Origin: Fimbriimonadales bacterium
GTDB taxonomy: Bacteria > Armatimonadota > Fimbriimonadia > Fimbriimonadales > Fimbriimonadaceae
Direction of reading: 5' to 3'
Assembly (NCBI GenBank): GCA_026418055.1
Contig: JAOACB010000007.1
Coordinates: 41,176 to 86,689, forward strand
DNA: 45,514 nucleotides
Shown: positions 24,232 to 32,391 of the stretch, one piece after another
How the letters are laid out: each line of letters begins with the position of its first letter
How positions within the stretch are numbered: position 1 is the stretch's first letter
The notes under the pieces: generated by a model
The model's input: only the letters and a program-made list of their open reading frames with translations
Database searches by the model: none
What the model was told of the DNA's origin: nothing
Translations under genes and position numbers: made by a program

Positions 24232-24636
24232 CTAGAGCTCGATGCGCTTGTCGCCGGAGCCGCCCTCCGTACCCTTCGCGATGCGCTTCACGAACGTCAC
24301 CAGCTCCATGGGGTTGAAGGGCTTGGTCAGGTACATGTCCGCCCCGTAGTGGTAGCCCTCGAAAACGTCCTTGTCCTGCGCCTTGGCCGTGAGCATGATG
24401 ACCGGAAGGCTCTCCGTTTCCGGTTCGCGACGGATGGACCGAAGAACCTCGAACCCATCCATGTAGGGCATCATCACGTCCAGCACGACGATGTCCGGCT
24501 TCTCCGAGCGGATCTTCTCGAGGCCTTCCTTGCCGTCGAAAGCCGTCACCACCTGGTAGCCTTGTCGCTCCAGGTTCACCTGGATCAGTCGCACGATGTG
24601 CCTCTCATCGTCACAAACCAGAACTTTCAGCGGCAT
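24232..24636 (-). CDS. Single-domain response regulator (CheY/PhoB-type receiver)
   Basis: 134 residues, one receiver domain: acidic pair CDDE at 8-11, phospho-acceptor D53 in VVLDVMMPYMDG, switch T83 in MLTAK and K105 in LTKPF. There is no output domain, only a 15-residue charged tail. It must act by protein contact or as a phosphorelay carrier. Candidate partners in the window are CheA and the two-GAF kinase, but neither is adjacent. The sequence resembles PhoB/PleD-type receivers more than motility CheY. The ATG is preceded by AGGAG and GAGG. Confidence 0.92.
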   Translation of the reverse strand: MPLKVLVCDDERHIVRLIQVNLERQGYQVVTAFDGKEGLEKIRSEKPDIVVLDVMMPYMDGFEVLRSIRREPETESLPVIMLTAKAQDKDVFEGYHYGADMYLTKPFNPMELVTFVKRIAKGTEGGSGDKRIEL

Positions 24637-24703
24637 TCCTCACTCCTGACTGGGCGAGCGCGGGCTCGGGCGGCGACGGCCCCGCGCAAGCCGATACCGG
24701 CCC

Positions 24704-24732
24704 ATGCTACCTGATCCAGGGGGTCAAGTCAA
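24704..24732 (-). promoter_or_regulatory. Sigma-70-type promoter of the response regulator
   Basis: -35 TTGACT (24727-24732), a 17-base spacer, and -10 TAGCAT (24704-24709) preceded by GG. The leader of about 60 bases is GC-rich and ends in a Shine-Dalgarno sequence. It is the best -35 match I found. Confidence 0.62.
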
Positions 24733-24763
24733 CCGCCGGACGGGCCGGGAGGAGGGCGTCGGG

Positions 24764-24769
24764 TACCAT
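24764..24769 (+). promoter_or_regulatory. -10 element of the FAH-like gene (leaderless type)
   Basis: GGTACCAT ends eight bases before GTG 24778, with no Shine-Dalgarno sequence. It faces the response regulator promoter, the two -10 elements being 54 bases apart. Confidence 0.45.
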
Positions 24770-24777
24770 GCGGAGTT

Positions 24778-25539
24778 GTGAAGCTCTGCCGTTTCGAACT
24801 CTCCTCCCAACCCGGAGTGGTGCGTTCGGGGATCGTCTACGGGGGAAAGGTCTACGAAACGGACGGCGCGCAACCGATCGCCGTGTACGATTGGTCGCAG
24901 GCGCGCCTTCTCAGCCCGGTCGGCAACCCCCCGAGCGTGCGGCTGTTCAACCTCGGTAGCGCGGGCGCCTTCTCCGGAGGAGAGCTGCACCTACCCTTCA
25001 GCTACCTGAACCCGGCTTCCTCCATTCCGCCTTTCGGGACCGTCCCCACGGCGTTCAGCGGCAAGATGCGCGCTTGGCCGTGCCTGGCGTTCGTGATCGC
25101 CTCGGAAGCCCACCGCGCGGACGTCCTCGCGGCCGCCGAGGTGCCCCTCGGCCTCGCCCTGGGCCTCGCCCTCCAGCACGAGGACCCCAGCGGTCAGGGA
25201 TTCCCCAGCGGGAGGACCATGGACGCGGGCTACTCGGTCGGGCCCGTGCTGACCACTCTGGACGAGCTCGAGGAGACCATCGTCACGGATCTGGAGGGGC
25301 CGATGTACAAGCTGACGATCCTCACGCGCGTCAACGGTCAGCTCGCAGCGGAGTGGGTCACCGACGCCCTTCCCGCCACCGTCGCCCAGATGGCGTCCTA
25401 CGCCTCCCACTCGGCCAAGCTGCTGCCGGGAGAGCTGTTCTTGGCCACCATGGGCCCGATCGACGCCTCCGTCGAGCACGGGGACGAGATCCAGGTGGCG
25501 TGCGACCGGCTGGGAGCCCTGCACATCGCGATTCAGTAA
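24778..25539 (+). CDS. Fumarylacetoacetate hydrolase-fold protein, catalytic site apparently degenerate
   Basis: 253 residues from GTG 24778. The overall plan follows FAH proteins: an N-terminal strand region (RSGIVYGGKVYE), a hydrophobic core, then a C-terminal GELFLATMGP...HGDEIQVACDRLGAL. That end corresponds to the usual P-G-x-x-x-x-T-G-T-P and G-D-x-V/I-x-V stretches. The E-x-E metal pair normally in the core strand is replaced by WPCLAFVIAS, and the usual KSFD-type loop reads RTMDAGYSVGP. I therefore infer loss or change of the metal-dependent C-C hydrolase activity. It is followed five bases later by the M16 protease and then the kinase. Confidence 0.66.
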   Translation: MKLCRFELSSQPGVVRSGIVYGGKVYETDGAQPIAVYDWSQARLLSPVGNPPSVRLFNLGSAGAFSGGELHLPFSYLNPASSIPPFGTVPTAFSGKMRAWPCLAFVIASEAHRADVLAAAEVPLGLALGLALQHEDPSGQGFPSGRTMDAGYSVGPVLTTLDELEETIVTDLEGPMYKLTILTRVNGQLAAEWVTDALPATVAQMASYASHSAKLLPGELFLATMGPIDASVEHGDEIQVACDRLGALHIAIQ

Positions 25540-25544
25540 CCGCC

Positions 25545-26780
25545 ATGCCCAAACCTCTCGCGACCACCCTTCCCAACGGCGTTCGCGTCTTCGCCGAGCG
25601 CATCGAGCACGTCCGCTCCGTTGCCGTGGGCCTGTGGTGCCACACAGGCAGCCAAAACGAGCGGCCGGGTGAGTTCGGCTTCGCCCATCTGTTCGAGCAC
25701 ATGGCGTTCAAGGGAACGCCGACCCGGTCCGCGAAGGACATCGTGGACTCCATCGAGGGGCGCGGCGGGTCGCTCAACGCCCTGACCGACAAGGAGGCGA
25801 CCTGCTTCTACGCCCGGGTGCTGCCCGACGACCTCTCGAACGCCATGGAGGTGTTGGCGGACATGGTGTTCCACGCCAACGTGGATCCCGCCGACCTGGA
25901 ACTCGAGCAGGGAGTGGTGGTGGAGGAGATCCGCCAAGCCCGCGACGAACCCTCGGATCACGTGCACGAGCTGCACGTGGAGCGCTGCTGGCCCGACCAC
26001 CCGCTCGGTCGGCCGATCAGCGGCACGGAGGAGTCGGTGAGGCAGGCGGAGCGCGATTCCCTGCTCGGGTTCGTCCGCAGGCGCTACACCGGGCCGAACC
26101 TCCTGTTGAGCGTCGCAGGCTACTGCGACCCGGAACAGGTGTTCCGCGAGGCGGAACGATTGCTTGGCGAGGCCTCGCCGAACGCATCGGAACCGAAGCC
26201 CGGGGCTCCGTCGTACGCGCCGCACCGAACGTTGGTGGAGGACGACACCGAACAGGTTCACTTCTGCATCGGCGGCCCCGGCGTGTCGGTGTACGACGAC
26301 GACCTGCACGCGGTCGGGGTGTTCGACGCGATCCTGGGCGGCGGCATGAGCAGCAGGCTTTTCCAGGAGGTGCGCGAGAAGAGAGGCCTGGCCTACACGA
26401 TCGCGAGCTATTCGGCGACCCTTTCGGGAGGCGGCCTGAACGTGGTCTACGGCGACACCAGCCCCGAGAAGTGGGCCGAGGTGCAACGGGTCGTTCTGGA
26501 TGTGCTGCGAGATCTGACCACCAACGGCCCCACCGAGGACGAGCTGGAGCGGGCCAAGCGGCAGATCCACGGCCACTTGGTGATCAGCCTCGAGGGCATG
26601 AACCAGAGGATGTCGCGCATCGCGCGCAACAACCTGCTGTTCGGCCGCACGATCCCGATCGACGAGACGCTGGAAAAGGTTCGGGCGGTGAGCCTGGAGG
26701 ACGTCGTGCGCGCCGGCAGGCGCGTCTTCCCCATGGATCGCCTTTCCGTCACGGCGATCGGTCCGAAGCTGGAGGCCTGA
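25545..26780 (+). CDS. M16-family (insulinase-type) zinc metalloprotease
   Basis: 411 residues in two homologous halves. The N-terminal half has the inverted zinc motif H48-L-F-E51-H52 and a downstream Glu-rich helix (VVVEEIRQ), which supplies the third ligand. The C-terminal half has the R/Y substrate-binding stretch (SRLFQEVREKRGLAYTI). The length and motifs match bacterial processing-peptidase-like M16B enzymes (YmxG/PqqL group). There is no signal peptide, so it is probably cytoplasmic. It sits between the FAH-like gene and the histidine kinase with gaps of five and three bases. Confidence 0.93.
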   Translation: MPKPLATTLPNGVRVFAERIEHVRSVAVGLWCHTGSQNERPGEFGFAHLFEHMAFKGTPTRSAKDIVDSIEGRGGSLNALTDKEATCFYARVLPDDLSNAMEVLADMVFHANVDPADLELEQGVVVEEIRQARDEPSDHVHELHVERCWPDHPLGRPISGTEESVRQAERDSLLGFVRRRYTGPNLLLSVAGYCDPEQVFREAERLLGEASPNASEPKPGAPSYAPHRTLVEDDTEQVHFCIGGPGVSVYDDDLHAVGVFDAILGGGMSSRLFQEVREKRGLAYTIASYSATLSGGGLNVVYGDTSPEKWAEVQRVVLDVLRDLTTNGPTEDELERAKRQIHGHLVISLEGMNQRMSRIARNNLLFGRTIPIDETLEKVRAVSLEDVVRAGRRVFPMDRLSVTAIGPKLEA

Positions 26781-26783
26781 GCC

Positions 26784-28403
26784 ATGGCCGAGCGAAGAAC
26801 GAGGAACGACCGGCTGCTCACCCTCGCCGAGAGCGTGCTGAAGTCCCTGGGGCGTTGCGAGTCGGAGGACGAGCTGCTCTCGGAAGCCATGTGGGCCCTG
26901 AAGGACACCGTGGAGGCCGACACGTGCGAGGTGCTCCTCGAGTTCGAGCCGAATCGTCTGGTCTTGCGGGCCAGCACCTGCGCCCCGGAGCTCGTCGGGC
27001 ACCTGCGCCTCGGTCCAGGCGTCGGCCTGTCCGGAAAGGCGTTCGAGATCCAGCAGCCGATCTTCGTGACCCGCAACATCGGGAACCACCCTTGGTACGC
27101 GAAGTACCCCGGCATGGACGACCAGCCTTGGGAGAGCGGCGTTGCCATGCCGATCCAAGTGGCAGGCAAACCTGAGGGGGTCGTCCTCGTCCGACGGCTG
27201 ACGCCGTGGCCGTTCGCTCCGGAGCAGCGGGAGTTCGTGCAGCGCGCGGTCGCGCTCGTCGAGAGCGCACTCGCCGGCTTCCGCCACTCGTACCAAGCCG
27301 GCGCGAAGGTCAACCGACTGGGCGCACTGAGCGAGGTGGCCAAGACGATCACCACCAGCCCCTACGTCGACGAGATCCTCCAGCTGCTGGTGAACCTGAC
27401 CGCGCAGCAGTTCAACTACCGCGTGTGCACGGTGCGGCTGCTGGACGAGAGGACCAACGAGCTGGTGCTGCGGGCCACGCAGGCGCCCGCCAAGGCGTAC
27501 CAGCGCAAGCGCGCGATCAAGCTGGGCGAAAGCATCGCGGGCAGGGCGATCGCCGAGAATCGTCCCGTGATCGTGCCGAACGTCCTGGAGGATGAGGAAT
27601 ACATAGGTCACGACCTAGCCAAGGAGCAAGGGCTGATGTCGATGATCTGCGTCCCGCTCACCATCCAGGACCGCGCGGTGGGAGTGCTCAGCTGCTACAC
27701 CAGCGAGATCCGCGACTTCACCGACGACGAGATCAAGGCCCTGGAAACGCTGGCGAAGCAGGCGGCCGTCAGCATCGAGCATGCCAAGCTCCAAGTCCGC
27801 TCGACGCTGATGCAGGAGATGCACCACCGCGTCAAGAACAACCTGCAGCAGGTCGCCAGCCTGTTGCGCCTGCAGATGCGCACGTCGGACTACAAGTCGC
27901 TGGAGGACGCGCTGAACGACTCTCTGTCGCGCGTGTTGGCGATCGCGTCGGTGCACGACCTCCTCAGCCGCGAGGACCTAGACCGGGTCGGCATCCGCTC
28001 GATCGCCGACACCCTGGTGATGCACCAGCAGCATTCGTTCGTCCTGCCGGACCGCCTCATCCGCTTTCTGGTTCGCGGAGACGACGTCCGCCTGAACATG
28101 AACCAAGCCACGCAGGTGGCTCTGGTGCTCAACGAGCTCATCCAAAACGCCATCGAGCACGGCTTCAGGGTGGCCACGGAAGGCGAGATCCACGTGACCA
28201 TCGAGGAGAAGGACGAGATGGTCTCGGTGTGGGTGTCGAACAGCGGAGACGCGTTGCCCGAGGACTTCGACATGAACCAAGCCAAGCACCTGGGGCTCCA
28301 GCTGGTGGAGAGCATGACCAGAGCCCTCGGCGGCAGGTTCAAGCTGTCGAACATCCTCGGCTGGACGGTCGCCGAGGTGAAGTTCCCCCGGGTCGGCGAA
28401 TAG
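26784..28403 (+). CDS. Soluble two-GAF sensor histidine kinase (HisKA_2 / HWE-like, PdtaS type)
   Basis: 539 residues with no membrane helix. GAF 1 covers about 15-165 and GAF 2 about 180-335 (GESIAGRAIAENRPVIVPNV). The HisKA_2 phosphoacceptor is EMHHRVKNNLQQV with H347, and the HATPase domain covers about 420-535 (LVLNELIQNAIEHGF N box, GLQLVESM G box). Such kinases usually signal through ANTAR-type RNA-binding regulators or single receivers and sense small ligands in their GAF domains. No response regulator is next to it; the receiver at 24232-24636 lies two genes upstream on the other strand. GGAGG lies eight bases before ATG 26784. Confidence 0.92.
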   Translation: MAERRTRNDRLLTLAESVLKSLGRCESEDELLSEAMWALKDTVEADTCEVLLEFEPNRLVLRASTCAPELVGHLRLGPGVGLSGKAFEIQQPIFVTRNIGNHPWYAKYPGMDDQPWESGVAMPIQVAGKPEGVVLVRRLTPWPFAPEQREFVQRAVALVESALAGFRHSYQAGAKVNRLGALSEVAKTITTSPYVDEILQLLVNLTAQQFNYRVCTVRLLDERTNELVLRATQAPAKAYQRKRAIKLGESIAGRAIAENRPVIVPNVLEDEEYIGHDLAKEQGLMSMICVPLTIQDRAVGVLSCYTSEIRDFTDDEIKALETLAKQAAVSIEHAKLQVRSTLMQEMHHRVKNNLQQVASLLRLQMRTSDYKSLEDALNDSLSRVLAIASVHDLLSREDLDRVGIRSIADTLVMHQQHSFVLPDRLIRFLVRGDDVRLNMNQATQVALVLNELIQNAIEHGFRVATEGEIHVTIEEKDEMVSVWVSNSGDALPEDFDMNQAKHLGLQLVESMTRALGGRFKLSNILGWTVAEVKFPRVGE

Positions 28404-28412
28404 CGCGGAGGC

Positions 28413-29255
28413 TCAGTCCACGACCTCGACGGCAACCTCGGGCACGAGGCCGTTGCGAGCGCCCTCCGCGAGCAACAGCCGGATGGCGGCCACGCCCTCT
28501 TCGCCCATGTCCCGTGTGCGGTCGTTGACGTACATCCCGACGAAGCGGTCGCTGGTCTGGAGGTCCATCCCCCGAGCGAAGCGCAATGCGTACTGCAGAG
28601 CCTCCTCCCGGTGGGCCAGGCCAGCCTCGATGCTCTCTCGCATGCAACGGCTCACCTCCGCCATCACGTCTGGACCGAGGTCCTTGCGCACGACGTTGAC
28701 GCCGAGCGGCAGAGGCAGGCCGGTTTTGTCCCTCCACCACTGACCCAGGTCCACCACAAGGCTGAGGCCCTCCCGCTCGTAGGTCAACTGCCCCTCGTGG
28801 ATGATCAGGCCCGCGTCGAAGCGACCCTCCTTCACCGCCGGGAGAATCTCGTCGAACGGCACCACCTCGTGGCGCAGCTCGGCGTCCTCACCGAACCTCT
28901 CCGTCCACAGGAGCCGCAGCTCGAGGAACGCCGAGGTCAAACGCCCGGGAACCGCAACCGTCTTCTCGCGCAGCGCCTCGAACTCGAGCGGCTCGCGAGC
29001 GATCACCATCGGTCCGTAGCCCTCGCCGAAGGAGCCGCCGTGCCGCAGCAGCGCGTACTTGTCCGCGACATGGGCGAATGCGTGGACCGAAACCGCCGTG
29101 GATTCCAGCAGGCCTTGCATCGCCCACTCGTTCAGGGTCTGAATGTCACGGAGGATGTGCTCGAATTCGAGCTCCGTCCGCACCCTTCCGCTGGCCAAGC
29201 CCCAGAACATGAACGCGTCGTCGCTGTCGGGGCTGTGGCCGAGTCGGATCCTCAT
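28413..29255 (-). CDS. mqnD: 1,4-dihydroxy-6-naphthoate synthase (futalosine pathway)
   Basis: 280 residues. The N-terminal LGHSPDSDDAFMFWGLA is the hallmark of MqnD. The periplasmic-binding-protein-like fold continues with GEGYGPMVIA and FDAGLIIHEGQLTY. MqnD converts cyclic dehypoxanthinyl futalosine to 1,4-dihydroxy-6-naphthoate, so this organism makes menaquinone by the futalosine route. That quinone would serve the HybA/HybB-like module and cytochrome bd further along. It is convergent with the kinase gene (nine-base gap) and divergent from the nuclease gene. Confidence 0.92.
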   Translation of the reverse strand: MRIRLGHSPDSDDAFMFWGLASGRVRTELEFEHILRDIQTLNEWAMQGLLESTAVSVHAFAHVADKYALLRHGGSFGEGYGPMVIAREPLEFEALREKTVAVPGRLTSAFLELRLLWTERFGEDAELRHEVVPFDEILPAVKEGRFDAGLIIHEGQLTYEREGLSLVVDLGQWWRDKTGLPLPLGVNVVRKDLGPDVMAEVSRCMRESIEAGLAHREEALQYALRFARGMDLQTSDRFVGMYVNDRTRDMGEEGVAAIRLLLAEGARNGLVPEVAVEVVD

Positions 29256-29261
29256 GGCGCT

Positions 29262-29295
29262 AGGTTACCTGCCGACTCTCCTGCCCATGGATAAT
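29262..29295. promoter_or_regulatory. Back-to-back leaderless promoters of mqnD and the PD-(D/E)XK gene
   Basis: GGTAACCT on the minus strand (hexamer 29262-29267) ends six bases before the mqnD ATG at 29255. GATAAT on the plus strand (29290-29295) ends eight bases before ATG 29304. Both fit into a 48-base gap and neither gene has a Shine-Dalgarno sequence. Confidence 0.5.
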
Positions 29296-29303
29296 AGGGC
29301 CGC

Positions 29304-30083
29304 ATGGCGCGCAAACCGACGCTCAGCCCCACCAAGATCTCCACCTACCTCGCCTGCCCGTCGAAGTACCGTTGGACGTACGTGGACGACCGCGGCAAGT
29401 GGTACATCCGCGCCAAGAGCTACTACAGCTTCGGCGCCACGCTGCACAAGGTGCTCGAGCGCTTCCACGACTCGCGCGACGCGGGCGTGCAGACCGTCGG
29501 CCAGGTGCTGGCAGCCTACGAGGAGAGCTGGATCGACGCCGGCTTCGAATCCCCCGAGGCGATGGCGCAGGCTTACGCCGAAGGCAAGGTGATCCTGGAG
29601 CAGCACGTCCGCGCCGCCGCGGAGCGACCCTCCGAAGCCAAGACCATCGCCGTGGAGCGCCTGCTGAGGGCCGACCTCGGAGACTTCGTGCTCATCGGCA
29701 GGATCGACCGCATCGACGAGTATCCCGACGGCACGCTGGAGATCGTCGACTACAAGTCCGGCCGGCAGGAAACCTCCGACGAGGAGGTCGCCACCGACCT
29801 CGCGATGGCGTGCTACCAGCTCTTGGTACGGGAACGCTACCCCGGTCGACCCGTCCGCGCCACCATCCTTGCGCTCCGCTCGGGCTCCCGGGGCTCGGCG
29901 AGCCTCGGCGACGAAGAGCTCGCTCGCTTTCGAGACGACCTGATCCTGCTCGGCCGCGAGATCCTGCACCGCGACTACGAGAACCTGACGCCGGTGTGGA
30001 AACCCCTCTGCGAGGACTGCGACTTCCTCCCACTGTGCCGGCGTCACCCCGAATTCGAAGAGCCAGGGTCCCAGGCGAGCTGA
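29304..30083 (+). CDS. RecB/Cas4-like PD-(D/E)XK nuclease with likely Fe-S cluster
   Basis: 259 residues. The N-terminus is LSPTKISTYLACPSKYRWTY, the PDDEXK_1 start with its first cluster cysteine (C18). The catalytic core is GRIDRIDE followed by EIVDYKSG, giving D-x(n)-D-Y-K, then a QxxxY-like ACYQLLVRE. The C-terminus C-E-D-C-D-F-L-P-L-C supplies the remaining cysteines. This is the architecture of AddB/RecB-type and Cas4-like nuclease modules with a 4Fe-4S staple. It stands alone, with no helicase and no CRISPR genes. The last 40 bases overlap the convergent M16-like gene. Confidence 0.9.
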   Translation: MARKPTLSPTKISTYLACPSKYRWTYVDDRGKWYIRAKSYYSFGATLHKVLERFHDSRDAGVQTVGQVLAAYEESWIDAGFESPEAMAQAYAEGKVILEQHVRAAAERPSEAKTIAVERLLRADLGDFVLIGRIDRIDEYPDGTLEIVDYKSGRQETSDEEVATDLAMACYQLLVRERYPGRPVRATILALRSGSRGSASLGDEELARFRDDLILLGREILHRDYENLTPVWKPLCEDCDFLPLCRRHPEFEEPGSQAS

Positions 30084-31237
30084 GCGCGCTGCAGCGCATC
30101 CAGCGCCGTGCGGCGCAGTTCTTCCAGCGGCGTGTCCCTCGCAGCCGCCGACCAAGCTCCAAGGTCCAGCGCCCTCCCCGTCTTCATGGCCCAGTAGGCG
30201 GCGAGCTCCGCCTCCTCCCACGGCAACGGACGCCATGGCTCGACGCCAGTCAGAGCCAAAACCCCATCGTTCAAGGGTGACGGACCGCGGCGGTCGATCA
30301 TCGCGAGCGCCCTCCGCCGGTCCGCTTCCGTCCAACGCCCCACCCATCCCCGCAGCGACCCCAGAGCGTCTTCGGCCCGCCATGGGCCGGAGCGCGCGAC
30401 GGTGAGGGACCATGCGAGGCCCTCTGCGCGCCCTTCGATGCGTAGCTCCTGCCGATAGGTCAGCCCCCCCTCCACCCTCCAAGCGCGGAAGAGCGCCGAG
30501 CCTTTGCCGGAGCCCAGGGCCGACGCGACCAGCCACGCGCGGCCCATCGCCCCATCCGAAAGGTCCTCCCACGGCAGCGTCCAACGCCAAACGCGAAGGT
30601 CGCCGCGACGAGGCGCCTGCTCGACCGGCTGCCCCTCCAGGCCGTGGGGCAACCGGGAAGGAGCCTGCGGCGACCAATCCTCGAGCCGAACTTTGAGAGC
30701 GGAAGCTCCCTGTCCCGCCGCGAAAGGTCCACAGATCGACACCGCGACCCTCTCCGGCCGCAGGAGCCACCGTCCGAACGCCGCCGCCTGCGACGGGCCG
30801 AGCCGTTCGAAGTCCGCCGCCCTCGGATCCAGCGCGGACTCCCACAGGTCCCGGCGCTCTCGCCGCGCGGTTTCCCAGGCCCGCTGGAGGTTCTCCCTCC
30901 CGAGGTCCGGGTTTCGCAGGAGATCAGCCACATAGCTCGCCGCCACCAAGTGGCGGCCTGGAGCGGCGGTGAGGCGGACGAGCAGCGCGTCCCGCGCCAC
31001 CTCAACGCTGGGCATAACCCCCGCGAGCGAGCCCTCCACCAGCCAACGAGCTCGGCTGAAACCGCTGGATCCGGCCCGCAGCGCCTCGGCCAGCGTGCGG
31101 GCCGCGGCGAGACCCGACGGGGATAGCTCCGGCAGGCGGACGGCGGCTGCTACCGTCACGGTAGACTCGCCAGGGTTCGGGAGTTCCAAAACCCGCAATC
31201 CGTTGCCCAACACCCACAGCACCCAAGGCGCGATCAT
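30044..31237 (-). CDS. M16-like protein without zinc motif (probable inactive partner)
   Basis: 397 residues. ATG 31237 overlaps the stop of the upstream M16 gene (ATGA). It starts with a hydrophobic segment (IAPWVLWVLGNGL), then M16-type phrases such as GLTYRQELRIEGRAEG (the counterpart of the substrate-binding R-x-x-x-G-L-x-Y region) near 275. I find no HxxEH or HxxxE. Tandem M16 genes with one active and one inactive product are known (PqqF-like and processing-peptidase pairs), so I infer a heterodimer with the preceding protein. Its Arg/Ala/Trp-rich sequence is divergent and the family call is moderate. Confidence 0.68.
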   Translation of the reverse strand: MIAPWVLWVLGNGLRVLELPNPGESTVTVAAAVRLPELSPSGLAAARTLAEALRAGSSGFSRARWLVEGSLAGVMPSVEVARDALLVRLTAAPGRHLVAASYVADLLRNPDLGRENLQRAWETARRERRDLWESALDPRAADFERLGPSQAAAFGRWLLRPERVAVSICGPFAAGQGASALKVRLEDWSPQAPSRLPHGLEGQPVEQAPRRGDLRVWRWTLPWEDLSDGAMGRAWLVASALGSGKGSALFRAWRVEGGLTYRQELRIEGRAEGLAWSLTVARSGPWRAEDALGSLRGWVGRWTEADRRRALAMIDRRGPSPLNDGVLALTGVEPWRPLPWEEAELAAYWAMKTGRALDLGAWSAAARDTPLEELRRTALDALQRAQLAWDPGSSNSG

Positions 31238-32391
31238 GGCCGCAACCCCTCGATGAACCATGCCTCGCCGGGCTCGAATCGCCTCAGGCCCCTCTTCACA
31301 CCCTCCGCATTCAAGCCCGACAGCCGTTCCAGCAGCGTCTCCGGCTCGGAGCTGCTTCCGTGGAGCGAGGCGACGCCGTACCACAGTCCTGCCGTCAGCG
31401 GGTCGGCCAGCTGCCGCCTCAGCCATTCGGTTGCCCTGAGGGCGGCGGACTGCAGGTCGCGCTGGGAGGCCGACTCCAGCAACCTCCGGGCGTTCTCGAG
31501 GGCGTTCGGGCTCCGCTCGTGCAGAACGCTGACCAAGGAGGGGGCCCGGGTCGGGGTGTAGACCACTCTCGCTCCCTCGGCCTTGGCCGCAACCGCGAGG
31601 GCCGCCGCGAGCGCCTGCGCGGTCGCATCGGTGTCCATGGCCGGAACCGCAGCGGCCAACAGACCTCCGGAGAACGCAACCGACCCCAGCCTGCCGCCGG
31701 GCCCCGCCGTGCGGCGCGGCAGAGGGGGAGCCGCGTCCCCCTTCGGCCAGACGACGCTCTCACGGATCCACGACGCCCACTCCCGCACGCGGTCCGGCAC
31801 GCAAGCCACCAACACCAAATTCGCCCCTCGAAAGAGTCCCGACCAGAGACCGAGCAAGTCCGCCGGCGTGGCTCGGGCGAGACTCTCCTCATCCCCGAAC
31901 GGATCGAGCCCCCCAAGGCCGAAGGCGTTGCTCCAAGCCTGCGCCAAGGCCACCGGCTCGCCTTCCCGCAGAGCCGCCTCCTCCCGCATCACCGAGAGCT
32001 CCCTTCGGAGGAGGGCCTCGCCGATCTTCGGCGGACGCAGCAGCTCCGCCAACGCCGCCACCATCGTCCGGCCCTCCGAAGCGGGCCCCCAGACGCGGAA
32101 GTGCGCGTAGTCCCTGTAGGTGTCGGCCGTGAGCCCCGCTCCCACGGCCTCCAGCTTCAGGTCCAGGTCCCTCTCCGGTCCCAGCGCGACGAGGTGCTCG
32201 AGCAAATGCCGCCAGCCATGGCGCTGCGGCGTCTCGGGATAGGCTCCCGCACCCACCACCAGGTGCAGACAGGCGATCCGAGCGCCGGGAAACGAACGAA
32301 CCTGCACGTTGGCTCCCGAGCGGTCCCGCCACCCGAGCGCCTCCCCATCGGCGGCCATCGCGGCCGCGGCGATCCAAGGCAGCCAGACCAT
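31234..32391 (-). CDS. M16-family zinc protease-like protein (active-type, signal-bearing)
   Basis: 385 residues. ATG 32391 shares a base with the SDR stop (TGATG). The N-terminus WLPWIAAAAMAADGE looks like a short signal peptide, suggesting export. The inverted zinc motif H62-L-L-E65-H66 sits in GWRHLLEHLVALG, and a Glu-rich helix RRELSVMREEAAL at about 133-145 can supply the third ligand. The second half is weakly conserved. It is coupled by overlaps to the SDR before it and to the motif-less M16 relative after it. The substrate is unknown. Confidence 0.8.
   Translation of the reverse strand: MVWLPWIAAAAMAADGEALGWRDRSGANVQVRSFPGARIACLHLVVGAGAYPETPQRHGWRHLLEHLVALGPERDLDLKLEAVGAGLTADTYRDYAHFRVWGPASEGRTMVAALAELLRPPKIGEALLRRELSVMREEAALREGEPVALAQAWSNAFGLGGLDPFGDEESLARATPADLLGLWSGLFRGANLVLVACVPDRVREWASWIRESVVWPKGDAAPPLPRRTAGPGGRLGSVAFSGGLLAAAVPAMDTDATAQALAAALAVAAKAEGARVVYTPTRAPSLVSVLHERSPNALENARRLLESASQRDLQSAALRATEWLRRQLADPLTAGLWYGVASLHGSSSEPETLLERLSGLNAEGVKRGLRRFEPGEAWFIEGLRP

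Noticed and set aside
29304-30083. CRISPR Cas4
   Set aside because: The nuclease has Cas4-like cysteines, but there is no cas1/cas2 gene and no repeat-spacer array anywhere in the window.
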